A DNA stretch of 64,000 nucleotides, taken from a virus. A program made the position numbers and the translations under genes. Positions 43,434 to 51,166 of the stretch are shown piece by piece. A model generated the notes under the pieces. The model was given only the letters and a program-made list of their open reading frames with translations, ran no database searches and was not told the origin of the DNA. Every line of letters starts with the position of its first letter. Position 1 is the first letter of the stretch. The DNA lies in IMG/VR virus record IMGVR_UViG_3300021365_000005, positions 1 to 64,000 of that record. One strand, written 5' to 3'.

Positions 43434-43466
43434 AAAAAAAAGACCAAAGACGCTAAATCTTTGATC
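43434..43466 (-). terminator. Intrinsic terminator after bS21 gene
   Basis: Minus strand GATCAAAGA pairs with TCTTTGGTC (one T-G) around TTTAGCG, followed by eight T. It lies about 28 nt past the bS21 stop. Confidence 0.85.
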
Positions 43467-43493
43467 TAATTTAAGTTTTATATGAAAATTAAC

Positions 43494-43820
43494 TTACATT
43501 GCTGTGCCGCCGCCTTGGCTGTCTTCTATAATAGCGGTCCAAATATAACCATCTTCTAGTTTTTTCTGGGCTTTCCATCTAAACTGCTCGTTACGACAAG
43601 CTTCGATTCGGGCTCTTCGTTTAACAGAAGTTGGTTTGGTATATGTTCGGCGATTCTTATACTCGTCGATTTTACCAGCTTCTTTTAGATTTTTTTTAAA
43701 ACTTCTTAATGCACCTTCAAGTGCTGCTGAAGAATCGTCTGGCACCCTTACTCCAGTTCCACTTTTATCTAGTGTGAAGTCACTTCTTTTATAGCGCTTA
43801 CGCTTTTTATAATCTTCCAT
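43494..43820 (-). CDS. rpsU: Ribosomal protein bS21 homologue
   Basis: 108 residues. Residues about 31-75 match the bS21 core: LEGALRSFKKNLKEAGKI, then YKNRRTYTKPTSVKRRARIE. bS21 binds the 30S platform next to the anti-Shine-Dalgarno. The N-terminus (30 residues, KKRKRYKRSDF) and the Trp-bearing C-terminal extension (about 30 residues, RWKAQKKLEDGYIW) go beyond bacterial bS21 (about 70). The gene has a dyad-type promoter and a terminator but no Shine-Dalgarno. Phage bS21 is known from some marine phages. It probably joins host ribosomes to bias translation. Confidence 0.88.
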   Translation of the reverse strand: MEDYKKRKRYKRSDFTLDKSGTGVRVPDDSSAALEGALRSFKKNLKEAGKIDEYKNRRTYTKPTSVKRRARIEACRNEQFRWKAQKKLEDGYIWTAIIEDSQGGGTAM

Positions 43821-43846
43821 GTATACTTTATTAATTATTTACTATG

Positions 43847-43883
43847 TAAATATACAAAAAAATAGTTGATATAAAAAATTTAT
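43847..43883 (-). promoter_or_regulatory. Dyad-type promoter of bS21
   Basis: A/T inverted repeat at 43871-43883 centred about 23 nt upstream of TATATTTA (43847-43854). Confidence 0.55.
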
Positions 43884-43895
43884 TTGGGGTTATTT

Positions 43896-44237
43896 TTAAA
43901 TAGACCTAAATTTAGGAGATCCTTTTACCGCTTCGTCTTTACCGGAAGCCGTCATCTGAACTAATAAATACCAATCTTCTTTACCATTAGTTACATAATA
44001 TGCAGCCCAATCTTCTCCAGAAAAATAGACATCAGCGCCAGTTATATAGCTATCATTATCTACACTACCATCTGAAGATTTCTTATCTAATAGAGACTTA
44101 TACTTACTTGGAAAGTCTTTGAACTCCCATCCACTTTTTTTAAGGTCCTTAGCAAATGATGGGAAATCGCTCATTTTTGAGATATCTTTGGGATGTGTAT
44201 CTGATGATTCGTATAGGAGATTTTTTAATTTTATCAT
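43896..44237 (-). CDS. Unknown protein with capsid-targeting-like tag; paralogue of 14240 gene
   Basis: 113 residues. The N-terminus MIKLKNLLYE|SS fits an (L/I)xE prohead protease site. The rest aligns with the 14240 protein (THPKD, GWEFKDFPS, SLLDK, AVKGSPKFRS). Start overlaps the stop of the 44237 gene (TAATG). No Shine-Dalgarno, so it probably depends on coupling. I infer internal head protein; function unknown. Confidence 0.65.
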   Translation of the reverse strand: MIKLKNLLYESSDTHPKDISKMSDFPSFAKDLKKSGWEFKDFPSKYKSLLDKKSSDGSVDNDSYITGADVYFSGEDWAAYYVTNGKEDWYLLVQMTASGKDEAVKGSPKFRSI

Positions 44238-44527
44238 TATTTTATTTTTTTATTAAGCCACTTAACACAATATGCAATTAATTCTTTTTTGGCTGGTTTA
44301 ATATCAGATGGTTCAGTCAGTGGACCTCTACCCCAAGTAAGCCAAGCTTCTTCAATAAGTGCTAAACCTGCACCTACATCTCCATCCCCATCAATAGTTT
44401 CAACATACTCTTCGTTTATTGGCTCCGATTCCGTTAGAGGATTCCACTTCATTTTCATCAATTTAGATGATGGTAGAGTCCCTAGTGCAGAATTCTCTTT
44501 TAATATGCCTTTTAATTTTATCATCAT
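44237..44527 (-). CDS. Unknown protein with capsid-targeting-like tag
   Basis: 96 residues from MMIKLKGILKE. The frame extends to an ATG at 44638, but that part overlaps the 44524 gene and has a biased Arg/Lys composition; GGAG lies about five nt before 44527, so I start there. The tag ends Leu-Lys-Glu. The body has an acidic segment (EYVETIDGDGDVGAGLALIE) and a basic tail. Function unknown. Confidence 0.6.
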   Translation of the reverse strand: MMIKLKGILKENSALGTLPSSKLMKMKWNPLTESEPINEEYVETIDGDGDVGAGLALIEEAWLTWGRGPLTEPSDIKPAKKELIAYCVKWLNKKIK

Positions 44528-44670
44528 TTTTCTCCGAAATATTTTGATCCTTTTTTGGGTTGCCCTTTTTTTGTAGTTACGTATACTGGGTCGTCGGGTT
44601 CGAATTGGGCTTCTAATTCTACTAGCTTTCGTTTCCATTCCTGTACGCTAAATGTTTTATTTTTACTCAT
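44524..44670 (-). CDS. Small unknown protein (48 residues)
   Basis: Reads MSKNKTFSVQEWKRKLVELE, then EPDDPVYVTTKKGQP and a basic end (GSKYFGEK). The start overlaps the stop of 44667 (ATGA) and the stop overlaps the start of 44237, placing it in a chain of coupled small genes. AGAGGA lies just before the ATG. Confidence 0.6.
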   Translation of the reverse strand: MSKNKTFSVQEWKRKLVELEAQFEPDDPVYVTTKKGQPKKGSKYFGEK

Positions 44671-44927
44671 AGTCCTCTTTCCGAAATGTAGGCATCAATA
44701 TCTTCAGACCAATCATCCAAGTCAAAGTTTTTATACTTTTTAACACCAGACTTTTTAATGTCTTTTGCAAGAGATGTTAGGTATGCTTTTTTTTCATGAG
44801 GAGTTAAGTTTTCCTTAGCTGCTGCTATGTTAGCAAGCATTAGGACATCTTTCGAGGAAAGAGCTTCTCCAAGTAAAATACTAGAAATTTCCTCTCGGAT
44901 TATTTCTTTTAGTCTTTCCTTATTCAT
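44667..44927 (-). CDS. Small unknown protein with (L/I)xE-rich N-terminus
   Basis: 86 residues. The N-terminus MNKERLKEIIREEISSILLG has several LKE, IIRE and ILLGE elements, similar in spirit to the tags of its neighbours. The rest is Lys-rich helical (TPHEKKAYLTSLAKDIKKSG). Start coupled to the stop of 44927 (TAATG). Function unknown. Confidence 0.55.
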   Translation of the reverse strand: MNKERLKEIIREEISSILLGEALSSKDVLMLANIAAAKENLTPHEKKAYLTSLAKDIKKSGVKKYKNFDLDDWSEDIDAYISERGL

Positions 44928-45661
44928 TATGCCTTGCTCACTGAATCTACGTCAACAGCCATCCAATCATTATTGCCGCCTTTAAAGCCTGCTTTTGCCT
45001 GAACAACTTTCACAGCCTTTTTAATTGCTTCTGCTGGAGTTCTAGCAATTACCTTTGACACACCACCAAAAGCAACGCCATTTACATTTGACTTTGCAAA
45101 CTTAACTTTCCATGTGCCAGAGCCTTCTTTAAGAATAGATCCTAGTTTTGTTGATTCAGTAAATTCTTCTGCATTTTCTTTATCATCCTTATCTACACTT
45201 TTAACTGGGAATTCCTTTCCGTCTACAGTAAACTCGTCTTCGTCATTAGCTATTGCTTTTGCTCTTTCAGCTCCAAATGCATTACCTTCTGAAATCTCAT
45301 AATACTTACCTAGCTTGTGGCCCATGTCTTCATAAACAGACTCAAGTCGCTGTTGAAGTGCGGATAGTTCTCTTGCTGTTTTTTCAAACAACTTAACAGA
45401 AGATGCTACTTCATTCATATCACGCTTAACAGTTACAGAATCAAACCAATCGTCGGTTTCTTGAAGAGCTAGTTGTGTAGCTCCTTCAGACATTTTAACT
45501 ATGGCTTCAACCATTTCTTTAATTTCTTCGGTTCTATAGATTTTAGATCCAAACTCGTTGAATGAAGAAACAGATTTAATAATATCTTGTTTTGCTTCTT
45601 TTGTTAAGTGCCTTGCTAGGCGATCCTTATTATTCTCGTATAGAAGATTTTTTAATTTCAT
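44927..45661 (-). CDS. Unknown protein with capsid-targeting-like tag
   Basis: 244 residues. MKLKNLLYE|NN at the N-terminus nearly equals the tag of the 43896 gene. The middle is helical (ELSALQQRLESVYEDM), and an internal KLGSILKEGS around residue 175 holds a second (L/I)xE site. The C-terminal domain (AFGGVSKVIARTPAEAIKKA) looks compact. It lies next to the protease gene. Best guess: an internal head protein cut by gp21 at least once. Confidence 0.65.
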   Translation of the reverse strand: MKLKNLLYENNKDRLARHLTKEAKQDIIKSVSSFNEFGSKIYRTEEIKEMVEAIVKMSEGATQLALQETDDWFDSVTVKRDMNEVASSVKLFEKTARELSALQQRLESVYEDMGHKLGKYYEISEGNAFGAERAKAIANDEDEFTVDGKEFPVKSVDKDDKENAEEFTESTKLGSILKEGSGTWKVKFAKSNVNGVAFGGVSKVIARTPAEAIKKAVKVVQAKAGFKGGNNDWMAVDVDSVSKA

Positions 45662-45664
45662 GGG

Positions 45665-46297
45665 TTATCTCTTGTTTGGAAGTGCACAGACACACGTTAA
45701 GTCACAAAGGACTTCATTTATTATAGTATTAACCCTATCGTACTTATTTAAGGGTATTAGTTTATTATTTACAGATTCATTAATTGCAGGAGTCATAAAT
45801 GCTCCATGGGTAGATGGGTTGCTTACAAAGTCCCAACACACTAATTCAAAGTCGTCTTGAACTTCTACACCAGCTGCAGATTCTTTTACCGAACCTAGAC
45901 CTCTTGAGCTAATGCCTAATAGGATGCCAGCTTTTAGAAGTTCTTTTAAAATGTTTCCTGATGGTGTGCTAAGTACTTCTACTTCACCCATTAGGTCGTT
46001 ATTTTTCCACCAGATTTTTCTAATGTTATGGGAAACATTGGCCAGGTTAACCACCGAAGAGTCTGGATGGTCTAGTTCACCAAGTGCTCGGTTTTGAGTT
46101 ATAAATTGTTGATCATACTTTTTGGCTTCACGTTCTAGTACTGGACGTGGGTATACCCTGCCGTTTTGATTTTCAGCACCTGCTCTTTGAAGAATTCCCT
46201 TTACAATTACCCTACCACCATTTTTGGCTTCAGACTCATTAATCATTTGGGGTGAAATTTTAAATATATTATAATCAACCAGTAATTGTTTAGTCAT
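45665..46297 (-). CDS. 21: Prohead protease, gp21-like
   Basis: About 210 residues from ATG 46297 (MTKQLLVDYN). An in-frame TTG at 46309 also exists, but GGAG lies 7 nt before 46297. RAGAENQNGRVYPRPVLE, ALGELDHPDSS with the catalytic His, and GISSRGLGSV with the catalytic Ser define gp21-type proteases, herpes-assemblin fold. They cut scaffold, capsid and internal proteins after (L/I)xE. Location between portal-side genes and scaffold is as in T4. Confidence 0.92.
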   Translation of the reverse strand: MTKQLLVDYNIFKISPQMINESEAKNGGRVIVKGILQRAGAENQNGRVYPRPVLEREAKKYDQQFITQNRALGELDHPDSSVVNLANVSHNIRKIWWKNNDLMGEVEVLSTPSGNILKELLKAGILLGISSRGLGSVKESAAGVEVQDDFELVCWDFVSNPSTHGAFMTPAINESVNNKLIPLNKYDRVNTIINEVLCDLTCVCALPNKR

Positions 46298-46440
46298 TAG
46301 TTGCTCCAAGTTGACTTTTTACGATATAGATCAAAAAAGATTTTTGCAACTTCTTTTCTGATTACAGCTCTTATTATTGAAATGTCATCAGGGGTTAAAT
46401 TTTCAGTAATGACTTTGTTGTTGGGCTTTTGGGTTGGCAT
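46297..46440 (-). CDS. Small unknown protein (47 residues) between core-like gene and protease
   Basis: Reads MPTQKPNNKVITENLTPDDI, then ISIIRAVIRKEVAKIFFDLY and KKSTWSN. Start overlaps the stop of 46440 (TAATG), and its stop overlaps the protease start (TAATG). T4 has small core genes (67, 68) in this stretch. Function unknown but the coupling on both sides makes it convincing. Confidence 0.65.
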   Translation of the reverse strand: MPTQKPNNKVITENLTPDDISIIRAVIRKEVAKIFFDLYRKKSTWSN

Positions 46441-46868
46441 TAGAATTTCCTTAATTTTTCTGAAATGCCAGACATTCTTTCTGCTATTTTGTATAGAGTT
46501 TTTCTAGTGCTTTTCCAATACTTTCCTCTATCAACTCCAGTTTCAGTTTTAAGCTTTATATTGTTAGTAAGGATTTTATCAATTTCTTTAAGCTTTCCTG
46601 CAATCTCTTTAATAGCTCTATTTACTTTTTGCTTGGGAGTAGCAGTCTCGTCTTTTTTATATGCTCTATAACTAGTTTCACCTAGCATAATTTTAGAAGC
46701 TTTTACGAATGTAGACTCTTCGACTTTTTCATAGCCATTTTTTTCAACATCCTCATCATCAAGCTCACCAAATGCATAAGGGGTATTATAAGCTTCACCA
46801 GCTCCAGTAGAATTGGTTTCGTCCATAATGTCTTTGATCAATTCTTCAAGTTGGCTATTTAACGACAC
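46440..46868 (-). CDS. Head-region protein, T4 67/68 position
   Basis: 142 residues. GTG start at 46868 with AGGAG seven nt upstream. GEAYNTPYAFG near residue 23 is a phrase common in marine T4-like proteins of this locus as I recall it. A Lys-rich helical C-terminus (KLKEIDKILTNNIKLKTETG, then EKLRKF) follows. Probably a core or scaffold partner; assignment to gp67 or gp68 rests on position. Confidence 0.6.
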   Translation of the reverse strand: MSLNSQLEELIKDIMDETNSTGAGEAYNTPYAFGELDDEDVEKNGYEKVEESTFVKASKIMLGETSYRAYKKDETATPKQKVNRAIKEIAGKLKEIDKILTNNIKLKTETGVDRGKYWKSTRKTLYKIAERMSGISEKLRKF

Positions 46869-47715
46869 GATTTAACTCCTGGGCTAGTTCGTGGGCTCTC
46901 ATTATAGAAAGTACTTGCTCGTCTTTAATTATTTTCGATTCATTAATAGCCAATAACTGAACTATAACTTCTTGAAGCTTTACTTTGATTACTTTGTCTT
47001 CGACTTTTGGAAGGTTGGCTCTTAAAGATTTTGTTATTTTGCTAGTAGCTGACTGGACATGCTCTTTAAGTTTTCCAGTATTAGAAACATTATTGATATA
47101 ATTTTTTAATAGGTTTTTTTGGCCTTTATTTAATCCATTATACTTAGAATTAAACTTTTCTAAAAGAATATTGTATGTTAGCAAACGAACATCTTCAGAT
47201 TCTGTTTTATAAGTTTCTAAAAGTTTGTCACTTTTGCGGGCTTTAGATTTGGGCTTAAAAATATGCTCGACTAAAGTATTTCTTGAAGTCATCGTTTTTA
47301 AAGGGGACTTAGACTTCATTAAATTCATTTCAAACAAGTTGTATATAGAAGCATTGACTTTATAGTCGGATATTTTAGTTGAAAAAAATAGATCTAAATC
47401 ATAAGTGTTTTTTATTTCACGAATTAAATTATACTTTTCAGACTTAAGCTTTGGTTGGCTTAGGTTTTTATGCTCTACCAAAACAATATCAACAAATTTA
47501 TTTGCTTTGGCTTCTGAAGTCATTGCTTCTGTTTTAAGCATTTGATAGTAGTTTAGCTCTTTTTTAAGCAAAGAAGGTCCACTAAAAAACTTTTTAACTA
47601 TATTTGCAGCCGGAGAATTGTCTACAGCATTAATAGCATCATTTGTTATCTGTCTTACCAGTAACTCGAACAATACGCCTGTATTTTTAAATTTTGAATG
47701 TTTTACTTTACTCAT
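46855..47715 (-). CDS. Helical head-region protein downstream of portal
   Basis: 286 residues, mainly helical and Lys-rich, with few Gly, Cys or Trp. KFKNTGVLFELLVRQITND starts the conserved part, and VLSIMRAHELAQELNRVVK ends it. It lies between portal and protease, where T4 has core genes 67/68. A core or assembly function is the best guess. A GATATTTATT box lies upstream. Confidence 0.6.
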   Translation of the reverse strand: MSKVKHSKFKNTGVLFELLVRQITNDAINAVDNSPAANIVKKFFSGPSLLKKELNYYQMLKTEAMTSEAKANKFVDIVLVEHKNLSQPKLKSEKYNLIREIKNTYDLDLFFSTKISDYKVNASIYNLFEMNLMKSKSPLKTMTSRNTLVEHIFKPKSKARKSDKLLETYKTESEDVRLLTYNILLEKFNSKYNGLNKGQKNLLKNYINNVSNTGKLKEHVQSATSKITKSLRANLPKVEDKVIKVKLQEVIVQLLAINESKIIKDEQVLSIMRAHELAQELNRVVK

Positions 47716-47747
47716 ATTATTTCCACGATGGGTTTCGATGCATCACT

Positions 47748-47757
47748 AATAAATATC
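47748..47757 (-). promoter_or_regulatory. GATATTTATA-type box (one mismatch) before 46855-47715
   Basis: Coding strand GATATTTATT about 33 nt before the ATG, in the gap after the portal gene. Confidence 0.4.
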
Positions 47758-47765
47758 TATATATT

Positions 47766-49559
47766 CTATAAAGAGTTATCATCCATTATATTATTTTCAC
47801 TAAGTAGGTTTTGGCGTTTAGACTTGGCTAATCCTTTTTCATCTAGAGATTTTATAAAGTTTTCTCTATTAACAGATCTAGTTTCCTTTCCTAATGGGTC
47901 TCGGCCTCTTGCTGAGTTTTGGGATACTCCATACTTTGGAGATTTTTTTGGCCTACCACCTTCTGTCCCAAATTCTTCGTCGGTTTTAGCAGGGGCACCT
48001 TCAGGAGGGCCATCTGACTCTTCTGCGTCTATTGTTGCCAATGCATGAGGGGTTCCTAGGGTTTCTTGAGATTTAGATGGATCGTTACCTTCCATTTCGA
48101 TTTGAGACTTTCTAAATGCTTGTTTAGTATCTTCTATTACACCTTCACGTTCACCTTCTACATCTTCGGAGTTAAGACCAAATACATTTTCATAGATCCA
48201 AGATTCTGAAAGCATTTTATTGCTTTTCATAGATTCTGCTAGGTCGACTTTAGATGACCATAGTTCCATTTTTTCTTGTTCGGCAATTGTTGACGGATTA
48301 GATAATGTTAGTTTAAAGTCTACTAGATCGGCATCTGTATATCCCTGAGAATATAAATGGACTATAGCTATTTTGGTTAATTCTGAAACGAATATTTTTT
48401 GAAGTCTTTCTATTGTTCTAGCAAATCGAACATCTTCAGCTGCTAACGTAGCTTTTTCGCCTAGGTTTTCATCATAGCCTAAAAATGCTTTTGGTATTTT
48501 TAAAGCAGCAAACATACGATTTCTTAAATATTCAATATCATCGATACCTCCAAAGTCCATACCAGATAAAGAATCGATTTCAGTTCCAGATTGACCACCT
48601 CTAACCGGAAGGAAAAAGTCCTCCATCATATTTTGCATGTTAAATTCTAAATTATATTGTCCGGTTGCAGGATCTACAAAAGGAGTTTTTTTCATGCTAT
48701 CAATAATTCTTTTCATATAGTTGTCAACTTCTGCAGGAGGAATATTTCCGATGTCGATTTTAAATACTCTTTTTTCAGGAGCTCTCATGATTCTATGGAT
48801 CATCATCGCATCTTCCATAAGAGTTAACTGTTTCCAGTTTTTGCGGGCTCCTTCTATCATTGACTTACCATATGGGATAAAATTAGCATCACTTAATAGT
48901 CTAAAGTGTGCTATTTCATAATTATCATATTCATCTTGCTCTCTATTAACAGCACCGCCATACTGAGAAGCCCCTGCCATAGAAGGGTCGTGTACAAATT
49001 TAACAAGTTCTGGGTTTGAAGGATCTTCGCCGTCAATACGAACCATTTCGTAAGTTGACATAGGATGAACACCAGTAACTCCATACTTTTCAGTAATATC
49101 TAGCTTAAGATAAAAGTCCCCATACTTGCACATGTTTCTAATCCATGGCCACAAATTAAATTCAATATTTAATACGTCATAAAAAAGGTTGTTTAGTATT
49201 TTTTCAACTTCTGAATTAGTGCTAGTGATTTCTAAAACATTTCCAAATTCATTTTTTAATGTTGACTCGTCTGCATAAATATCTAATGCTGAAGATATGA
49301 TTGAATCTTCATCCATTAACTCATAGTCTGTAAATAGTTGCATTCGAATAGCATGATAATTTGTATGAATTCCTCTACCTTCGCCACGTTGAGCTTGGTA
49401 TAAGCGATTAAACCTATCAACCAACCTATTAGAAGCTAGGTCTGAACCTGCCTGTATTTTATTAATGTCAACAACTTTAAGACCTTTATCAGCCCTTTGG
49501 ATAATTGTTGAAGTAGAAAATAATGTTCTTAATCTACCAAAAAATGATTTATCGTTCAT
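47766..49559 (-). CDS. 20: Portal protein, gp20-like
   Basis: 597 residues (T4 gp20 has 524). GIHTNYHAIRMQLFTDYELM, then SSALDIYADESTLKNEFGNV and WPWIRNMCKYGDFYLKLDI are hallmark portal segments, as is EDAMMIHRIMRAPEKRVFKI. The C-terminal 100 residues are extended and acidic. It forms the dodecameric vertex through which terminase packages DNA. Follows terminase with an 11-nt gap and AAGGA before the start. Confidence 0.96.
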   Translation of the reverse strand: MNDKSFFGRLRTLFSTSTIIQRADKGLKVVDINKIQAGSDLASNRLVDRFNRLYQAQRGEGRGIHTNYHAIRMQLFTDYELMDEDSIISSALDIYADESTLKNEFGNVLEITSTNSEVEKILNNLFYDVLNIEFNLWPWIRNMCKYGDFYLKLDITEKYGVTGVHPMSTYEMVRIDGEDPSNPELVKFVHDPSMAGASQYGGAVNREQDEYDNYEIAHFRLLSDANFIPYGKSMIEGARKNWKQLTLMEDAMMIHRIMRAPEKRVFKIDIGNIPPAEVDNYMKRIIDSMKKTPFVDPATGQYNLEFNMQNMMEDFFLPVRGGQSGTEIDSLSGMDFGGIDDIEYLRNRMFAALKIPKAFLGYDENLGEKATLAAEDVRFARTIERLQKIFVSELTKIAIVHLYSQGYTDADLVDFKLTLSNPSTIAEQEKMELWSSKVDLAESMKSNKMLSESWIYENVFGLNSEDVEGEREGVIEDTKQAFRKSQIEMEGNDPSKSQETLGTPHALATIDAEESDGPPEGAPAKTDEEFGTEGGRPKKSPKYGVSQNSARGRDPLGKETRSVNRENFIKSLDEKGLAKSKRQNLLSENNIMDDNSL

Positions 49560-49570
49560 TTGAATTCCTT

Positions 49571-51145
49571 CTATAGTAGCCAGGTAAGATCTTCATCCTT
49601 TCCGGCGATATTTTGTTTCCAAGCATTAGTGCCAGGACCTGTTGCATTACTGTAAAACCCAGTTCTACCTATATGATCCATAGCACTTCTATTTAATTCA
49701 AGACCTTCATTTCTAAGTTTCAATGCAGAATCTCTAACAAATAGCCCAATGGCAAATGCCATTACAAGATCATCATTATAACCACGTTGAGCTTCAGGTC
49801 TTGAACCGTTCCAAATAAAAACGAATAACTCTTCTAACAATCTAGAAGACCTTACTGTACAAGCTTTCTCTCTAAAATAAATATCAAGTTTTGATATTAG
49901 GAGTGGTCTTGTTCTAGATGTTGTTGAAAATCCTGGGGTCATTTGAGATCGGTCTTTTAAATCATAACCTTTAGACAATTGGGTTGCTGCATCAACTACT
50001 CCTTCATGTTTATAAGTGTAGTATAAATTTTTATAACCTCTGTCTATTGATGGCTGCAGTGCTGCCCATCCGACATTATCGTTTTCTACAATTAATAAGG
50101 CTTCATTATATTCTGTAGCGACATTAACTAGCATGTTTCCAAATTCTTTCGTACCGATCTGGGCTTTATACTCTGCCACTTGTGTTACCGAATCTACATC
50201 CATTATATGGAAAGTTGAAAAATCACTCCCGTCGCCTCGAGCTACATCTGCTACTACAATATAGCTTTTTGTATAATCAGGCCTTTCCCATATTTGGAAT
50301 TCTCCGGCTACTCCTCTAGTTTCAATAGGAGGCAAAGCCATATTTTCTTTATACCACTCTAGGAGCTCTCCGGAAATTACAGAGTTACCAGAAGTAATAA
50401 AGTCACAGTCACATTCTTGGGCAGCATGTTTAGCCCCAAGAAGTTCGTCTTGTTCGTCTCTCCAAGGTTGATGTCTTTCTGGATGGACCGACCAATGCAG
50501 TCTTATAGTATTGAATTTATTATTGGGCTCTTCTGCTTTTACCCATGTTTTATGGAAAAAATTACCAGTACCATTTGGAGTTGACAAAATAATTGCTTTA
50601 CCCCCTGTTGCTAGGGTTTGTTGAGAGGATGCCCAGATTTCATCGATTTTATCAATAAAGGCTGCCTCATCCATAACCAATAAAGACAGGGCTTCAGATC
50701 TACCAGCATCACCAGCAGCAGATACAGCTTTAATTTGTGATCCATTTTCAAATCTTAAAGATAGTTTGTTATCTTCCGACGCTGCATTTTTTAGCCATGA
50801 AGGAAGATAGTGATGCATAACCCTGACTTTAGTAACCAGGTTTTTAGCAACTTCTTGCTTTGTAGCAATAACTAATGTGTTGAAATCCTCATTAAATGTC
50901 ATAGCCCAAAGAGCATAACCAGCGGTTAGAGTTGATATCCCCAACTGTCTAGATTTTAGAATAATATTGTAGTCGTAGTCTTTAAATTCTGTTAAAGATT
51001 TTTCTTGAAAAGGAAAAAGATTAAATAGGATTTTACCTCTAGTTGGATGTTGGATATAGCAATACTTTCTCATAAAGTGTACTGGATCCTTTGCACACAG
51101 CTGATACTCGTCCGCAATGATTTGTTTTATTGTTTTCTTTGCCAT
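49571..51145 (-). CDS. 17: Terminase large subunit, gp17-like
   Basis: 524 residues. The ATPase domain has a Walker A variant KSRQLGIST near residue 84, Walker B SLLVMDEAAF near residue 155, and STPNGTG as coupling motif. The nuclease domain has VADVARGDGSDFSTF near residue 300 and a C-terminal Asp in NDDLVMAFAIG. Length is a little below T4 gp17 (610). A TATATTTATA box precedes. A small terminase (gp16) was not recognised upstream. Confidence 0.96.
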   Translation of the reverse strand: MAKKTIKQIIADEYQLCAKDPVHFMRKYCYIQHPTRGKILFNLFPFQEKSLTEFKDYDYNIILKSRQLGISTLTAGYALWAMTFNEDFNTLVIATKQEVAKNLVTKVRVMHHYLPSWLKNAASEDNKLSLRFENGSQIKAVSAAGDAGRSEALSLLVMDEAAFIDKIDEIWASSQQTLATGGKAIILSTPNGTGNFFHKTWVKAEEPNNKFNTIRLHWSVHPERHQPWRDEQDELLGAKHAAQECDCDFITSGNSVISGELLEWYKENMALPPIETRGVAGEFQIWERPDYTKSYIVVADVARGDGSDFSTFHIMDVDSVTQVAEYKAQIGTKEFGNMLVNVATEYNEALLIVENDNVGWAALQPSIDRGYKNLYYTYKHEGVVDAATQLSKGYDLKDRSQMTPGFSTTSRTRPLLISKLDIYFREKACTVRSSRLLEELFVFIWNGSRPEAQRGYNDDLVMAFAIGLFVRDSALKLRNEGLELNRSAMDHIGRTGFYSNATGPGTNAWKQNIAGKDEDLTWLL

Positions 51146-51153
51146 AACCTATA

Positions 51154-51163
51154 TATAAATATA
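51154..51163 (-). promoter_or_regulatory. TATATTTATA box before terminase
   Basis: Coding strand TATATTTATA, 8 nt before the terminase ATG, after the stop of 51167. Confidence 0.5.
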
Positions 51164-51166
51164 TAC

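Noticed and set aside
44527-44638. N-terminal extension of the 44237 gene to the ATG at 44638
   Set aside because: It reads an Arg/Lys-biased shadow of the coupled 44524-44670 gene, and GGAG supports the start at 44527.
46298-46309. TTG start for the prohead protease
   Set aside because: The ATG at 46297 has GGAG at the right distance and overlaps the previous stop as TAATG.
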